A stretch of DNA of 52,900 nt from Myxococcota bacterium. GTDB taxonomy: Bacteria > Myxococcota_A > Bradymonadia > UBA7976 > UBA1532. Below, one piece after another: positions 24,529-32,586 of this stretch (positions are counted from its first letter, which is position 1; each line of letters begins with the position of its first letter). Location: positions 1 through 52,900 of the forward strand of contig JAKLJY010000054.1 of assembly GCA_023150895.1 (NCBI GenBank), in the 5' to 3' direction. Below the pieces are notes generated by a model. That model saw only the letters and a list, made by a program, of their open reading frames with translations. It did no database searches and was not told the DNA's origin. The position numbers were made by a program, and so were the translations under genes.

Positions 24529-25435
24529 TGCGCAGGGCGGTGAGATCCGGGTCGTCCCCCGGCAACAGGAACCCGGTCCAGTCGAACGCGCCGGCCTGAT
24601 ACTCGAAGCCGCTCGACACCGGGCCGAGGACGAGGGGTCCGTAAAGGGGCGACCAGGCCTCGAAGTCCGTGGGGCCGTTCATGCCGCGGGCCTCCATGTA
24701 GACCGTGACCCGCTCGAAGAACAGGCCCGTCACGTCGAACCGGATCTGCAGGTACTGGTTGCCGCCTTCGAGCGCCAGCGCGTCGCCGCCGTCCGTCACG
24801 CCGACCTCGCAGCCGATGCCACCCCGGCAGATGGGCAGGGCGCTGCAGGCGCTGTTGGGTGCGATGGAGTAGTCGCAGGCGGCCTCCCAGACGTCGATGT
24901 CGGCGCTGTGGCTGCCGCCGAACCAGTGCATCCGGAAGAGCGTGCTGCCGGGGCCGGATTGGCAGGGCACGTCGGTGATGCCGGGCGGGGGTGGCGGGAC
25001 ACCGGCGTCAGGGTCCGGCGGCGGAGCCACGCGGGCGTCGGGATCCGGGACGGGCACGCGGGCGTCGGGGTCCGGGACGGGCACGCGGGCGTCGGGGTCC
25101 GGGACGGGCACGCGGGCGTCGGGGTCCGGGACGGGCACGCGGGCGTCGGGGTCCGGGACGGGCACGCGGGCGTCGCCGGCCGCATCGCGTTCGATCGCGG
25201 AACCAGCATCGTCCGTCGGCGCCGAGCCTTGGTCCATGCGGTCGATCGGGCCATCGCCGGCGTCTGCTCCGCCGAGTCCCACGAGCGCGTCGCGCCCCCG
25301 CGGGATGGGATCGCCGAAACCGCCGGCGTCGACTCCGGTGAGCTTCCGGTTCGAGGCGGCGTCGTCGCTGCAGGCGGCGAGCAGAGCGACCGCCGCGAAG
25401 GCAAGCCGTGGGAGTCGGCGTCGATGGGTGTGCAT
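24473..25435 (-). CDS. Lipoprotein with five tandem VPVPDPDAR repeats
   Basis: From the ATG at 25435 the product is 320 residues: a signal peptide with lipobox LAAC (about residue 21), an Asp/Gly/Ala-rich linker, then five copies of the nonapeptide VPVPDPDAR and a Pro-rich stretch. The C-terminal 150 residues look like a jelly-roll or carbohydrate-binding beta-sandwich (NQYLQIRFDVTGLFFERVTV, GFEYQAGAFDWTGFLLPG) with four Cys. No family is recognised. The repeats probably form a rigid spacer holding the sandwich domain away from the membrane. A longer frame upstream to 25543 adds no signal-like sequence. Confidence 0.78.
   Translation of the reverse strand: MHTHRRRLPRLAFAAVALLAACSDDAASNRKLTGVDAGGFGDPIPRGRDALVGLGGADAGDGPIDRMDQGSAPTDDAGSAIERDAAGDARVPVPDPDARVPVPDPDARVPVPDPDARVPVPDPDARVPVPDPDARVAPPPDPDAGVPPPPPGITDVPCQSGPGSTLFRMHWFGGSHSADIDVWEAACDYSIAPNSACSALPICRGGIGCEVGVTDGGDALALEGGNQYLQIRFDVTGLFFERVTVYMEARGMNGPTDFEAWSPLYGPLVLGPVSSGFEYQAGAFDWTGFLLPGDDPDLTALRITPENGSLALHALELCLE
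25031..25165. repeat. Five tandem 27-bp units inside a lipoprotein gene
   Basis: The units begin at 25031, 25058, 25085, 25112 and 25139. They are identical except for one base in the first unit. Near-perfect identity at the DNA level points to recent or continuing copy-number change by slippage or recombination. Each unit adds nine residues in frame. Confidence 0.93.
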
Positions 25436-25520
25436 GCCGGCAGCTTGCCGATCGACCGGGGACCGCGCAACGGCCCGCAGTCTGCTTGCCACCGTGCCGC
25501 TGCCCGGGCATCGTGCGGCG

Positions 25521-26393
25521 ATGCGCATCCTTCGCCCCTTCACCCGCCGCCGCGCCGTTGCGGGCCTCGCCCTGCTTGCCTGCCTGACTCCCTTCGGCCT
25601 CGCCGGCTGCGGCGGTGGCGGGACTGCCTCGCGTCGTGCCGCCGCGGCCGCCCTCGCCGAGGACTCTTCGTTCTGGCCCGATCCGGACGTGAAGTCGTCG
25701 CAGCTCTACCTCGTCCTCACGCCCGATCCGCAGGCCGCGCAGGGGCCCGACGCCTTCACGGGCATCGACGCCGCGGTCAACGGCGAGGGCGAGCGATACG
25801 GGGCCGTGCGCCAGCGCGTCCGCACGGTGCCCAACGGGTACAAGGTCGACTTCACGCTCGACTTCGCGGATCTGCCGCACCCGGCGTTCTCGCCCGAGGC
25901 GCTCGCACCCATGCTCAAAGGCCTCTCCGACGAGGGGTGGGCGCTCGCGCAGGGGGCGAAGCTCGGTGTGCTCGTCCGGGGGGACGCCACCCTGCTCCCG
26001 CAGGGCGAGCATCTGCGCCTGACGGGCCTGGTGCCCCTCGCCATCGCGGACCGCTGGGACGGTGTCATCGTCGACCTCATCGCCCGCCGGGCCTACACCA
26101 AAGACCAGTTCTTCGGCGCGCTCGGCGACTCGATGACGCCGGACGTGCAGGTGCGGATCGTCACCAAGAACGACGAGGGCGGCAAGAAGTGGCTCCTCAC
26201 CCGGGGCAACCCGAGGTTCGGGCTGCCGGATCTCGAGATCCGGGGCGTCGACGACGCCGGTGTCGAAGCCGCCCGCGCCCGCCTCCTCGCCGCGCAGCGC
26301 CGCCTGCACGTCGAGGGGCCCGCCGGTGCGCCGCCCGAGCCCTGCACCGGCCCGAAGGGCAGCTACGACGGGGCCTGCCGCCGGGTGGACTAG
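25521..26393 (+). CDS. Lipoprotein of unknown function
   Basis: The product is 290 residues with a clear lipoprotein signal: positively charged RPFTRRR, a hydrophobic core, then the lipobox LAGC at about residue 30. The mature part has no low-complexity linker. It looks like a compact mixed alpha/beta domain, with FWPDPDVKSSQLYLVLTPD near its start and GNPRFGLPDLEIRGVDDAG late. I recognise no family. It may be a DUF2314-like cargo-binding or enzyme-like fold, but this is weak. The CATCGT hexamer 6 bases before the ATG could serve as a -10 box for a leaderless transcript. Confidence 0.7.
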   Translation: MRILRPFTRRRAVAGLALLACLTPFGLAGCGGGGTASRRAAAAALAEDSSFWPDPDVKSSQLYLVLTPDPQAAQGPDAFTGIDAAVNGEGERYGAVRQRVRTVPNGYKVDFTLDFADLPHPAFSPEALAPMLKGLSDEGWALAQGAKLGVLVRGDATLLPQGEHLRLTGLVPLAIADRWDGVIVDLIARRAYTKDQFFGALGDSMTPDVQVRIVTKNDEGGKKWLLTRGNPRFGLPDLEIRGVDDAGVEAARARLLAAQRRLHVEGPAGAPPEPCTGPKGSYDGACRRVD

Positions 26394-26456
26394 GAGCTTG
26401 TCGCCGTAACCGCAGGGGCCTTGCCCGTTCGAGACGCCCCGCGCATGCTGCGCGCG

Positions 26457-26801
26457 ATGACCGAGACCCTCGAAACGACGTTGAAATCGCTGCTCGACGA
26501 CGTCCGCGCCCGCGGCGTCGAGTCCATCTCCCTGGACGACCTCGCCGCGCGCCTGGAGACGGCCCGCGTGGATACGGGCGAGATTGCGTGGCTCATCGAG
26601 GCCCTCGAACGCGAAGGCGTCGAGGTCGAGTCGCCACCGAGCGAGGCGCGGATGCATCTGCAGGTCGTGTTGCGGGCCGCGCGGACGCTGCGTGCGCGGT
26701 CCGGTCGCTCGCCCTCGCCCGAAGAGCTCGCCGCCGAGACGGGCCTCCCGCCGGACGCGGTGCGGGGCGCACTCTTCCTCGGTCAGGTGCTCGGGCGGTG
26801 A
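26457..26801 (+). CDS. Small sigma-factor-like protein (region 1.1-like plus region 3-like)
   Basis: The product is 114 residues from the ATG at 26457; an in-frame ATG at 26445 is an alternative. Residues 5-58 resemble sigma-70 region 1.1: a helix, SISLDDLAARLETARVDTG, then IAWLIEALEREGVEVES. Residues 65-113 resemble a sigma-70 region 3 helix-turn-helix (RAARTLRARSGRSPSPEELA, then GLPPDAVRGAL). Regions 2 and 4, which bind core polymerase and the -35 element, are absent. It could mimic or regulate a sigma factor or simply use the same fold. Both assignments come from pattern only. A CATGCT box 7 bases before the start and the lack of a ribosome binding site suggest a leaderless message. Confidence 0.6.
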   Translation: MTETLETTLKSLLDDVRARGVESISLDDLAARLETARVDTGEIAWLIEALEREGVEVESPPSEARMHLQVVLRAARTLRARSGRSPSPEELAAETGLPPDAVRGALFLGQVLGR

Positions 26802-26825
26802 GCGGCCACCGTCCTCGGCGCGCGG

Positions 26826-29009
26826 TCAGGGGGCGGTGACCTCGAGGTCGTAGGCGATCTCGCCGCGCACGGCTTCGACCTCCACCCGGGAGCGCCCCGG
26901 TGCCAGCGCAGCCTCGACGGTGACGCGATCCACGTCGAAAACGGCGCCTTCGCTCAGCGTCTGCCCGGCCTCGTCCACCCACCGCAGCCAGACGTCGCCC
27001 TGCTGCCGCCGGAAGGTGAGCGTGGCGCGATGCAGGCCGGCGCGCTCGGCGACGACCTCGAAGGTGTCGCGTGCGTCGAGGCCCTGGCACACCGCCATGT
27101 TCTGCGCGGGGATCCCCGGTTCGAGCGGGCGCGGCGTACCGGCCGACTCGGCGGCGTCGCCTCCGTCGAGGCAGGACACGCATCCGGCGCCCGCACCGCG
27201 CTCGCACGCGATGCTCGGCTGGAAGTCTGCGACGAGGTCGTAAGTCAACGGCGCCTCGATCCGGCGTCCGTCGACGCGCGGGTAGAAGCGCCCCGGCTGC
27301 TCGACGAAGGCGACGTATGCCGGGCGGGTGTCGTCTACGACGTAGACCCCGGGGACGAGCCCGAGACCCGTCTCCAGAGCCGGCCCCCACGGCCCTCGGG
27401 CCGGGCCGTCCGCCGCGGCCTGCAGCGTCACGAGCCCGGCGCCGGGCAGGTCGAGGGCGAAGGCGTCCGACCGGTCGACGACCGGACACAGGGTCAGCGA
27501 CTCGACGGGGCGTTCGATCGCAAGGGGCGTCGCGCGGGCGAGCGTGTCATTCGGCTCGAGTGCGTCCGTGCAGAACCGGCACAGCGCGAGCTCGGGGTCG
27601 AGCCGGCCGCCGTCCCCGGGGCGTCCCCCCGCACAGCCCTTGGGGGGGTCCGTCTCCCACGGCGACCACACACCGTCGACGCAGATCCGCGAGTCGTCGT
27701 TGCCGACCCACCGGTCGATCTCATCGTCCTCACACGGGGCCGGCCGGACGTCGAACATCAGGGTCGTCGAGCCGACCGCCGCCTCCGTCGGCCCGTCGAC
27801 GAGCAGGACATAGAAGTTCCGTGTGAGGTGCACGGACAACGAGCCCGCGTCGCCGCAGGCGAGCTCGACGGGGTCCACGACCCAGTCCCCATCGGGGCCG
27901 ATAAGCCGACAGTGATTGACGACGTGCAAGACCGGCGTCGTCGTCGACTCGACGACCCGCACGTCGACGTCCGCCTCGTCGCGCAGCTCGATCAGGATGC
28001 CGGCTTCGGGCCCCGCGGCACCCGCGCCGCAGCTCGCGGGGTACTGCGACAGTAGCCCGGTGTTGTCGACGGTGATCGTGTGTTGGCCCGGCGTCAGCAC
28101 CAGCGGATGCGTGGCGAGTTCGCAGCCATCGATTGCGGCGAGGCATTCCGTCGCGACCCTCCAGCGCCCGAACTCGCACCGTTCGACGCGCGCCCCCCCC
28201 TCCGCACACGGCGTCGTCCGCGCCGCGCCGGCCTCGCATGCCTGCTCGACGTCGCAGACGGTTCGTGCCTCCCACTGCCCCAGGACGCACAGGGCCTCGC
28301 GCGTGTCGGGGAGCCCGCCGCAGTCGAGGACACCGGGCTCGCCATCGCGACAGACGTCGAGATCGAAACACTCGTACCACGGGGCCCAGCGGCCGCCCAC
28401 GCAGCGCTGGGTGGTCAGACCCCGTTGATTGAAACCGCAGGCCTCGACGCGCTCGTCGCCGTCGTCACAGGGCGCGTCGGTAACACACTCGCCCCAGGGC
28501 CCCCAGGCGCCGACCTCATCGCAGGTGCGCACCCGTGTCCCCGGGTTGCCGGGCCCGCACGGACCATACCCGATGCTGCCCGCCACGCAGTGAGGTGTGA
28601 CGTCACAGGCGTCACCCACGCCATCCGCGTCGGCGTCGGCCTGCGCGACGTCGGGCAGGCCGGGGCACACGTCACACGCGTCCGGCGTCCCGTCCCCGTC
28701 GGCGTCCGGATCATCCGGCGCACAGGTGAAGCTCACATCGGGTTCGGTCAGCGCCGGCAGGTCGGGCAGACCGGGGGCGCCGGCGTCCGCGGGGCGCCGG
28801 GCATCCAGTTCGGGCATCGGCGCGGCGTCCGGCTCGGGCATCGGCCCGGCATCCGGCGCGGGCGTCGGCGCGGCGTCCACCGCGGGCGACTCGGGGTCGG
28901 GTGTGGTCGGGGCCGCTTCGTCGGAGGACGCGCCGCAGGCGGCGAGCCCGCACGCGAGACCGGACGCGAGCAGACGAACGAGGACGGAGGACGGACGAAA
29001 CCTGCGCAT
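26826..29009 (-). CDS. Large Cys-rich lipoprotein with thrombospondin type 3-like repeats
   Basis: The product has 727 residues from the ATG at 29009. A signal peptide ends at lipobox LAAC (about residue 26). A Pro/Asp/Ala linker (to about 100) is followed by thrombospondin type 3-like calcium repeats (DPDADGDGTPDACDVCPG and DADADGVGDACD). Repeated Cys-rich modules of about 50 residues come next (GPCGPGNPGTRVRTCDEVGAW, ACGFNQRGLTTQRCVGGRW and variants), then beta-rich domains with a late Cys cluster. The family is unnamed, but this composition is typical of secreted myxobacterial surface proteins. It is transcribed divergently from the lipoprotein gene at 29251. Confidence 0.82.
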   Translation of the reverse strand: MRRFRPSSVLVRLLASGLACGLAACGASSDEAAPTTPDPESPAVDAAPTPAPDAGPMPEPDAAPMPELDARRPADAGAPGLPDLPALTEPDVSFTCAPDDPDADGDGTPDACDVCPGLPDVAQADADADGVGDACDVTPHCVAGSIGYGPCGPGNPGTRVRTCDEVGAWGPWGECVTDAPCDDGDERVEACGFNQRGLTTQRCVGGRWAPWYECFDLDVCRDGEPGVLDCGGLPDTREALCVLGQWEARTVCDVEQACEAGAARTTPCAEGGARVERCEFGRWRVATECLAAIDGCELATHPLVLTPGQHTITVDNTGLLSQYPASCGAGAAGPEAGILIELRDEADVDVRVVESTTTPVLHVVNHCRLIGPDGDWVVDPVELACGDAGSLSVHLTRNFYVLLVDGPTEAAVGSTTLMFDVRPAPCEDDEIDRWVGNDDSRICVDGVWSPWETDPPKGCAGGRPGDGGRLDPELALCRFCTDALEPNDTLARATPLAIERPVESLTLCPVVDRSDAFALDLPGAGLVTLQAAADGPARGPWGPALETGLGLVPGVYVVDDTRPAYVAFVEQPGRFYPRVDGRRIEAPLTYDLVADFQPSIACERGAGAGCVSCLDGGDAAESAGTPRPLEPGIPAQNMAVCQGLDARDTFEVVAERAGLHRATLTFRRQQGDVWLRWVDEAGQTLSEGAVFDVDRVTVEAALAPGRSRVEVEAVRGEIAYDLEVTAP

Positions 29010-29101
29010 GGGGAGCCTTTGGGGTGTGATGTCGGGTGTGACGGAGTGCAGGACGCATGCCAATCCGGTTCAACCCGACGAACGCAGATTCTTCCGTCGG
29101 T

Positions 29102-29140
29102 GTGAACGTGCGTTCAGGTCCGATGAGGACCCACGTTCAC
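29102..29140. promoter_or_regulatory. Imperfect palindromic stem in a divergent intergenic region
   Basis: GTGAACGTG (29102-29110) pairs exactly with CACGTTCAC (29132-29140). An inner stem GGTCC/GGACC (29117-29121 and 29127-29131) closes on the loop GATGA, leaving six unpaired bases (29111-29116) on one side. It lies between two divergently transcribed lipoprotein genes. It could be an operator for a dimeric repressor or a structured 5' leader. No T-run follows, so it is not a standard terminator. Confidence 0.5.
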
Positions 29141-29250
29141 GGCCGAACTCCGGGACCCGCGCCCGCGCTGGGGCCGAGCCGGACTCGAACGTGGCCCGCG
29201 CCTTGCAGCGTTCAGCGGGCACGACCCACGAACCTGCTCGGGAGGCCACC

Positions 29251-29832
29251 GTGCCCATGCTTCGCGCCGCGCTCCGCTCCGTGTTCACCTTGTCCTGGAC
29301 CGCCGCTACGGCCCTGTCCGGCTGCATCGTCGACGAAGGCGTCGAGGTCGAGTCGCCGCCGAGCGAAGCAGACAACGGCGCGAACACCGCGAACAGCGCT
29401 GAAGACGGGCAGGGCGGCGCCGAAGACCCCGACGCGGGTGCACGGGTCTTGCACCGATGCGACGACGTCCTCGAGGCGCCGTGGCAAGCGTCCGACGACC
29501 GCGTGCTGACCTGTGGTGCCGAGGAAGGCCTCGGCCCTTGCCGCGTTCAGGGCGGCTGCCAGACGTGCGCCTGCGAGCACTACGTCAAGGTGGCCGGCCT
29601 GTGCGACTCCGTCGTCTCGTGCGACTACCCGCTCAACGGCACGGGCTGCAGCAGCGGCTACTACGCCGGTGAACACGATGGGGTTCTGTGGGATTGCCCG
29701 GGGGACAGCCGCACGCAGGCGGCCTGCATGCTGCGCCGCCTCATCGAGTGGGGCTACTGCGACGACGACCCGACGCACCCGCCGGCGCCCGAACGCCCCG
29801 CGGACGACCAGGCGTTCGACGAGAACGGCTGA
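29251..29832 (+). CDS. Cys-rich lipoprotein of unknown function
   Basis: The product is 193 residues from a GTG at 29251, five bases after GGAGG; an ATG two codons later is possible. The signal peptide ends in lipobox LSGC (about residue 25). An acidic, Asn/Glu/Gly-rich linker (about 28-65) precedes a compact domain with twelve or more Cys, including CRVQGGCQTCACEHY and SCDYPLNGTGCSSGYYAG. The pattern suggests a small disulfide-bonded extracytoplasmic domain. No family is recognised. The linker holds the string EGVEVESPPSEA, also encoded by a nearly identical DNA segment in the sigma-like gene at 26457. Confidence 0.72.
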   Translation: MPMLRAALRSVFTLSWTAATALSGCIVDEGVEVESPPSEADNGANTANSAEDGQGGAEDPDAGARVLHRCDDVLEAPWQASDDRVLTCGAEEGLGPCRVQGGCQTCACEHYVKVAGLCDSVVSCDYPLNGTGCSSGYYAGEHDGVLWDCPGDSRTQAACMLRRLIEWGYCDDDPTHPPAPERPADDQAFDENG

Positions 29833-29859
29833 CCGTCGTTCTGGGGCGCGCGGCGTCCG

Positions 29860-30480
29860 TCAGACGAGCCCGTGCGCCGTCGCGATCTCGTGGTTCTTCG
29901 CCTCGGCGCGCCGGAGCGCCGGGCGGTGGGCGAGGCGCTCGGCGTAGGCGGTGAAGCCGGGCGAAGCGCCGATCATGCCGAAGCGCAGCATGTAACGCAG
30001 CGTCCCGCCGAAGATGACATCCGCCATGGTGAAGCGGTCCCCGAGCAGGTAATCGCCGCCGGAGACGGCCTGCTCCATGGCCGCGAGCATCGCGCCGTGC
30101 TCGCCCCAGCCGGCCTGTCCCGGTTTGAACGCCCAGCCGGCGGCCTGGGCCATGGCGCCCGGCTCGACGACCGAGGGCGCGAAGAGCGACCAGCGCAGGT
30201 ACGGGCCGCGGTCCGGATCGTCCATCCGGGGGGCGAGGCGCTCGGGTGCGTAGCGGTCGGCCAGGTACAGGCCGATGGCCGCCGTCTCGGTGACGACGAC
30301 GTCGCCGTCACAGAGTACGGGCAGTTTGCCCATCGGATTGAGCGCCACGAGGGCGGGCGACTTCTGCTCGCCCTTCGCGACGTCGACGTACTGAAGCGTG
30401 TAGGGCACCCCGACCTCCTCCAGCATCCAGACGACGGTGGCGGCGCGGGTGAAGGGGTGATGATGGACGACGATGGACAT
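29860..30480 (-). CDS. Glutathione S-transferase
   Basis: The product has 206 residues. An N-terminal thioredoxin-like domain (about 1-80) carries HHHPFTRAATVVWMLEE, the cis-Pro segment NPMGKLPVL and the glutathione-gamma-Glu motif VTETAAIGLYLADRY. A helical C-terminal domain (about 90-200) carries the N-capping motif LGDRFTMADVIFGG. The length is normal. The catalytic residue is probably in the N-terminal HPFTRA loop (beta- or nu-type class); the class is not certain. GGGAGG seven bases upstream of the ATG at 30480 is a good ribosome binding site. It is convergent with the lipoprotein at 29251-29832. Confidence 0.92.
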   Translation of the reverse strand: MSIVVHHHPFTRAATVVWMLEEVGVPYTLQYVDVAKGEQKSPALVALNPMGKLPVLCDGDVVVTETAAIGLYLADRYAPERLAPRMDDPDRGPYLRWSLFAPSVVEPGAMAQAAGWAFKPGQAGWGEHGAMLAAMEQAVSGGDYLLGDRFTMADVIFGGTLRYMLRFGMIGASPGFTAYAERLAHRPALRRAEAKNHEIATAHGLV

Positions 30481-30588
30481 ACGACCTCCCGGAGTGGACG
30501 AACGCCGTCGTTTTAGGCCAGCCGCCGGGGTGGAGCAACGGTCGTGCATGCGGTTCAGTCCCCATGGATTTTCCCCGCCGAACGGTTC

Positions 30589-32553
30589 ATGACGCCCGCC
30601 GTGACCCGCAGCATCGACCAGACCCGTCCCGTGCCCTCCGCGGACCGCCGCGCGCTCGAGGCCTATGCGCAGACGCTCGTCTCGGCGGGACTCGATCCGG
30701 CGCGCCTCGTCGCCGATGCGGACGGCACGGTGACGTGCGCCGGGCCGGAGTCGGGGCCACCCCTCGCGCCATCCTTGCCGTGCCTTTCGGGCGAGGCCGG
30801 GCGGGCCGACGAGGTGCAGATTCAGACCCTGCTCGGCGAGGGGGGAATGGGGCAGGTCTTCGCGGCGCAGCAGGTCAGCCTGCAGCGCGAGGTCGCGGTC
30901 AAGCGCCTGCGCCCGGGCGCGACGGATCGCGATGCGCTGTTGCGGGAGGCGCTGGTGACGGGCCGTCTCGAGCATCCGGGCATCGTTCCCGTGCACTTGC
31001 TCGGTCAGACGCAGGACGGCGCGCCCCTCTTCGTCATGAAACGCATCGAGGGCACGACCTGGCGCGACGCGCTGAAGGACCCGGCCGTCGTCGCGCGTCT
31101 CGGCGGCGGCACGGATACCGCCGCTCTGCTCGACTTTCATCTCGACGTGCTCGCACGCGTGTCGAGCGCCGTGGCGTTCGCGCACGCCCGGGGGGTTCTG
31201 CACCGCGATCTCAAACCCGACAACGTGATGCTCGGGGCCTTCGGCGAGGTCTACGTCGTCGACTGGGGGCTCGCCGTGGCGACCCGCCCGGACGCCGTAC
31301 TGCCCGAGGCCGCGGCGCAGCGGACCGTCGTCGGGACGCCCGCCTATATGGCCCCGGAGATGGCCCTCGGGCACGGGGCGGCGCTCTCCGAGCGGTCCGA
31401 CGTCTTTCTCCTCGGCGCCATCCTTTACGAGCTGCTCGCCGGGCGCGCGCCGTATCGGGGCGCGTCGTTGCTCGCGACGCTCACCGAAGCGCACGCCTGC
31501 ACCCCGGCGCCCCTGCCGGCCACCACGGATGCGGCCCTTGCGGCGCTCTGCCGGCGGGCAATGGCCCGGAGCCCCGACGACCGGCCTCGCAGCGCCGAGG
31601 CGTTTCGCGAGGCGCTGGTCGATGCGCGGCGGCACGCCGGGGCGCGCGCGCTCTCCCGGGCGGCGGACGAGCGGTGCGTGCGACTCGAGGCCCTCGCCGC
31701 CGAGGACGCCGAGGGCGGAATCGCCGGACCCGCCGCCGAGCGGCTCCACGGTGCGCGCGCGCTCTACGCCGAGTGTCGTTTCGGGTACCAGCAGGCGCTC
31801 GCGGCCTGGCCCGAGGGGGAGGAACTGCGCGAAGGCATGCGGCGGGCCGTCGATGCGATGCTCGGCCTCGAGTTGGCCGCCGGCAACGTCGACGCCGCCG
31901 CGTTGCTCCTGCTCGACGCGCCGGGGGCGCCCGATCCGGCCCGGGTGGCGCGCGTCGAGGCGCTGCGCGCGGCGCGGGAGCAAGAGATCCGCCACACGGA
32001 GGCGCTGCGGCAGCTCGCTCGCGACCACGATCTCGGCGCCGAGGCGGCTTGGCGCGCCCGCATGGCACAGGCCGTCGCCGTGCTGTGGTCGGCCCTCGCC
32101 CTGGTCGTCGGCTGGGCGGATCGCACCGGCCGTTTCGTCGTCACGCCGGCGGCCGCCATGGGGTTCAGCGCCCTGTATGGTCTCACGATGCTGGGCGTTC
32201 AGCGCGCGATGGCCCGCCGGGCGGGGGCCAACGGACTCGTGCGGCGCATGGTGCATGCCATCGGCGTCGGCAATCTGGCGATGGTGGCCCATTGGGGTCT
32301 GGTCTGGGCGGTCGGCATGCCCTTCCGCGCCGGCCTCGCCCTCTTCCTGCTCTGGGTGGGCGCCGCCTGGATGCTGGTGGCCGTGCTCGTCGACCGACAG
32401 ATCCTGCCCACGGGTCTGTTCTTCGCGGCCGCCGGCGCGGCCACCCTGGCCTGGCCGGGCCTCGGCATCGAGTGTTTCGCCGCCGGGGTCCTGCTCGGCA
32501 TGCTCCACTTGTTCCGGGTCTGGCGCAGGCTGTCGCTCGAGCCGGCCGGGTGA
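30589..32553 (+). CDS. Serine/threonine protein kinase with C-terminal membrane domain
   Basis: The product has 654 residues from the ATG at 30589; a GTG at 30544 would add 15. The kinase domain spans about 76-350: glycine loop LLGEGGMGQVFAAQ, Lys105 (EVAVKRL), catalytic HRDLKPDN with Asp207, DWG at 225-227 in place of the usual DFG, and GTPAYMAPE. A helical Ala/Glu-rich region (about 355-500) contains likely coiled coils. The last 150 residues hold about five hydrophobic helices (from VLWSALALVVGWA to CFAAGVLLGMLHLF), so the kinase is anchored at its C-terminus. DWG variants occur in active bacterial kinases. The substrate is unknown. Confidence 0.9.
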   Translation: MTPAVTRSIDQTRPVPSADRRALEAYAQTLVSAGLDPARLVADADGTVTCAGPESGPPLAPSLPCLSGEAGRADEVQIQTLLGEGGMGQVFAAQQVSLQREVAVKRLRPGATDRDALLREALVTGRLEHPGIVPVHLLGQTQDGAPLFVMKRIEGTTWRDALKDPAVVARLGGGTDTAALLDFHLDVLARVSSAVAFAHARGVLHRDLKPDNVMLGAFGEVYVVDWGLAVATRPDAVLPEAAAQRTVVGTPAYMAPEMALGHGAALSERSDVFLLGAILYELLAGRAPYRGASLLATLTEAHACTPAPLPATTDAALAALCRRAMARSPDDRPRSAEAFREALVDARRHAGARALSRAADERCVRLEALAAEDAEGGIAGPAAERLHGARALYAECRFGYQQALAAWPEGEELREGMRRAVDAMLGLELAAGNVDAAALLLLDAPGAPDPARVARVEALRAAREQEIRHTEALRQLARDHDLGAEAAWRARMAQAVAVLWSALALVVGWADRTGRFVVTPAAAMGFSALYGLTMLGVQRAMARRAGANGLVRRMVHAIGVGNLAMVAHWGLVWAVGMPFRAGLALFLLWVGAAWMLVAVLVDRQILPTGLFFAAAGAATLAWPGLGIECFAAGVLLGMLHLFRVWRRLSLEPAG

Positions 32554-32586
32554 CGCGGAGCGGGCGGTCGATTCAATCACATGCTC

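Noticed and set aside
25031-25165. CRISPR-like array
   Set aside because: The units are contiguous 27-bp repeats without unique spacers and encode an in-frame peptide repeat.
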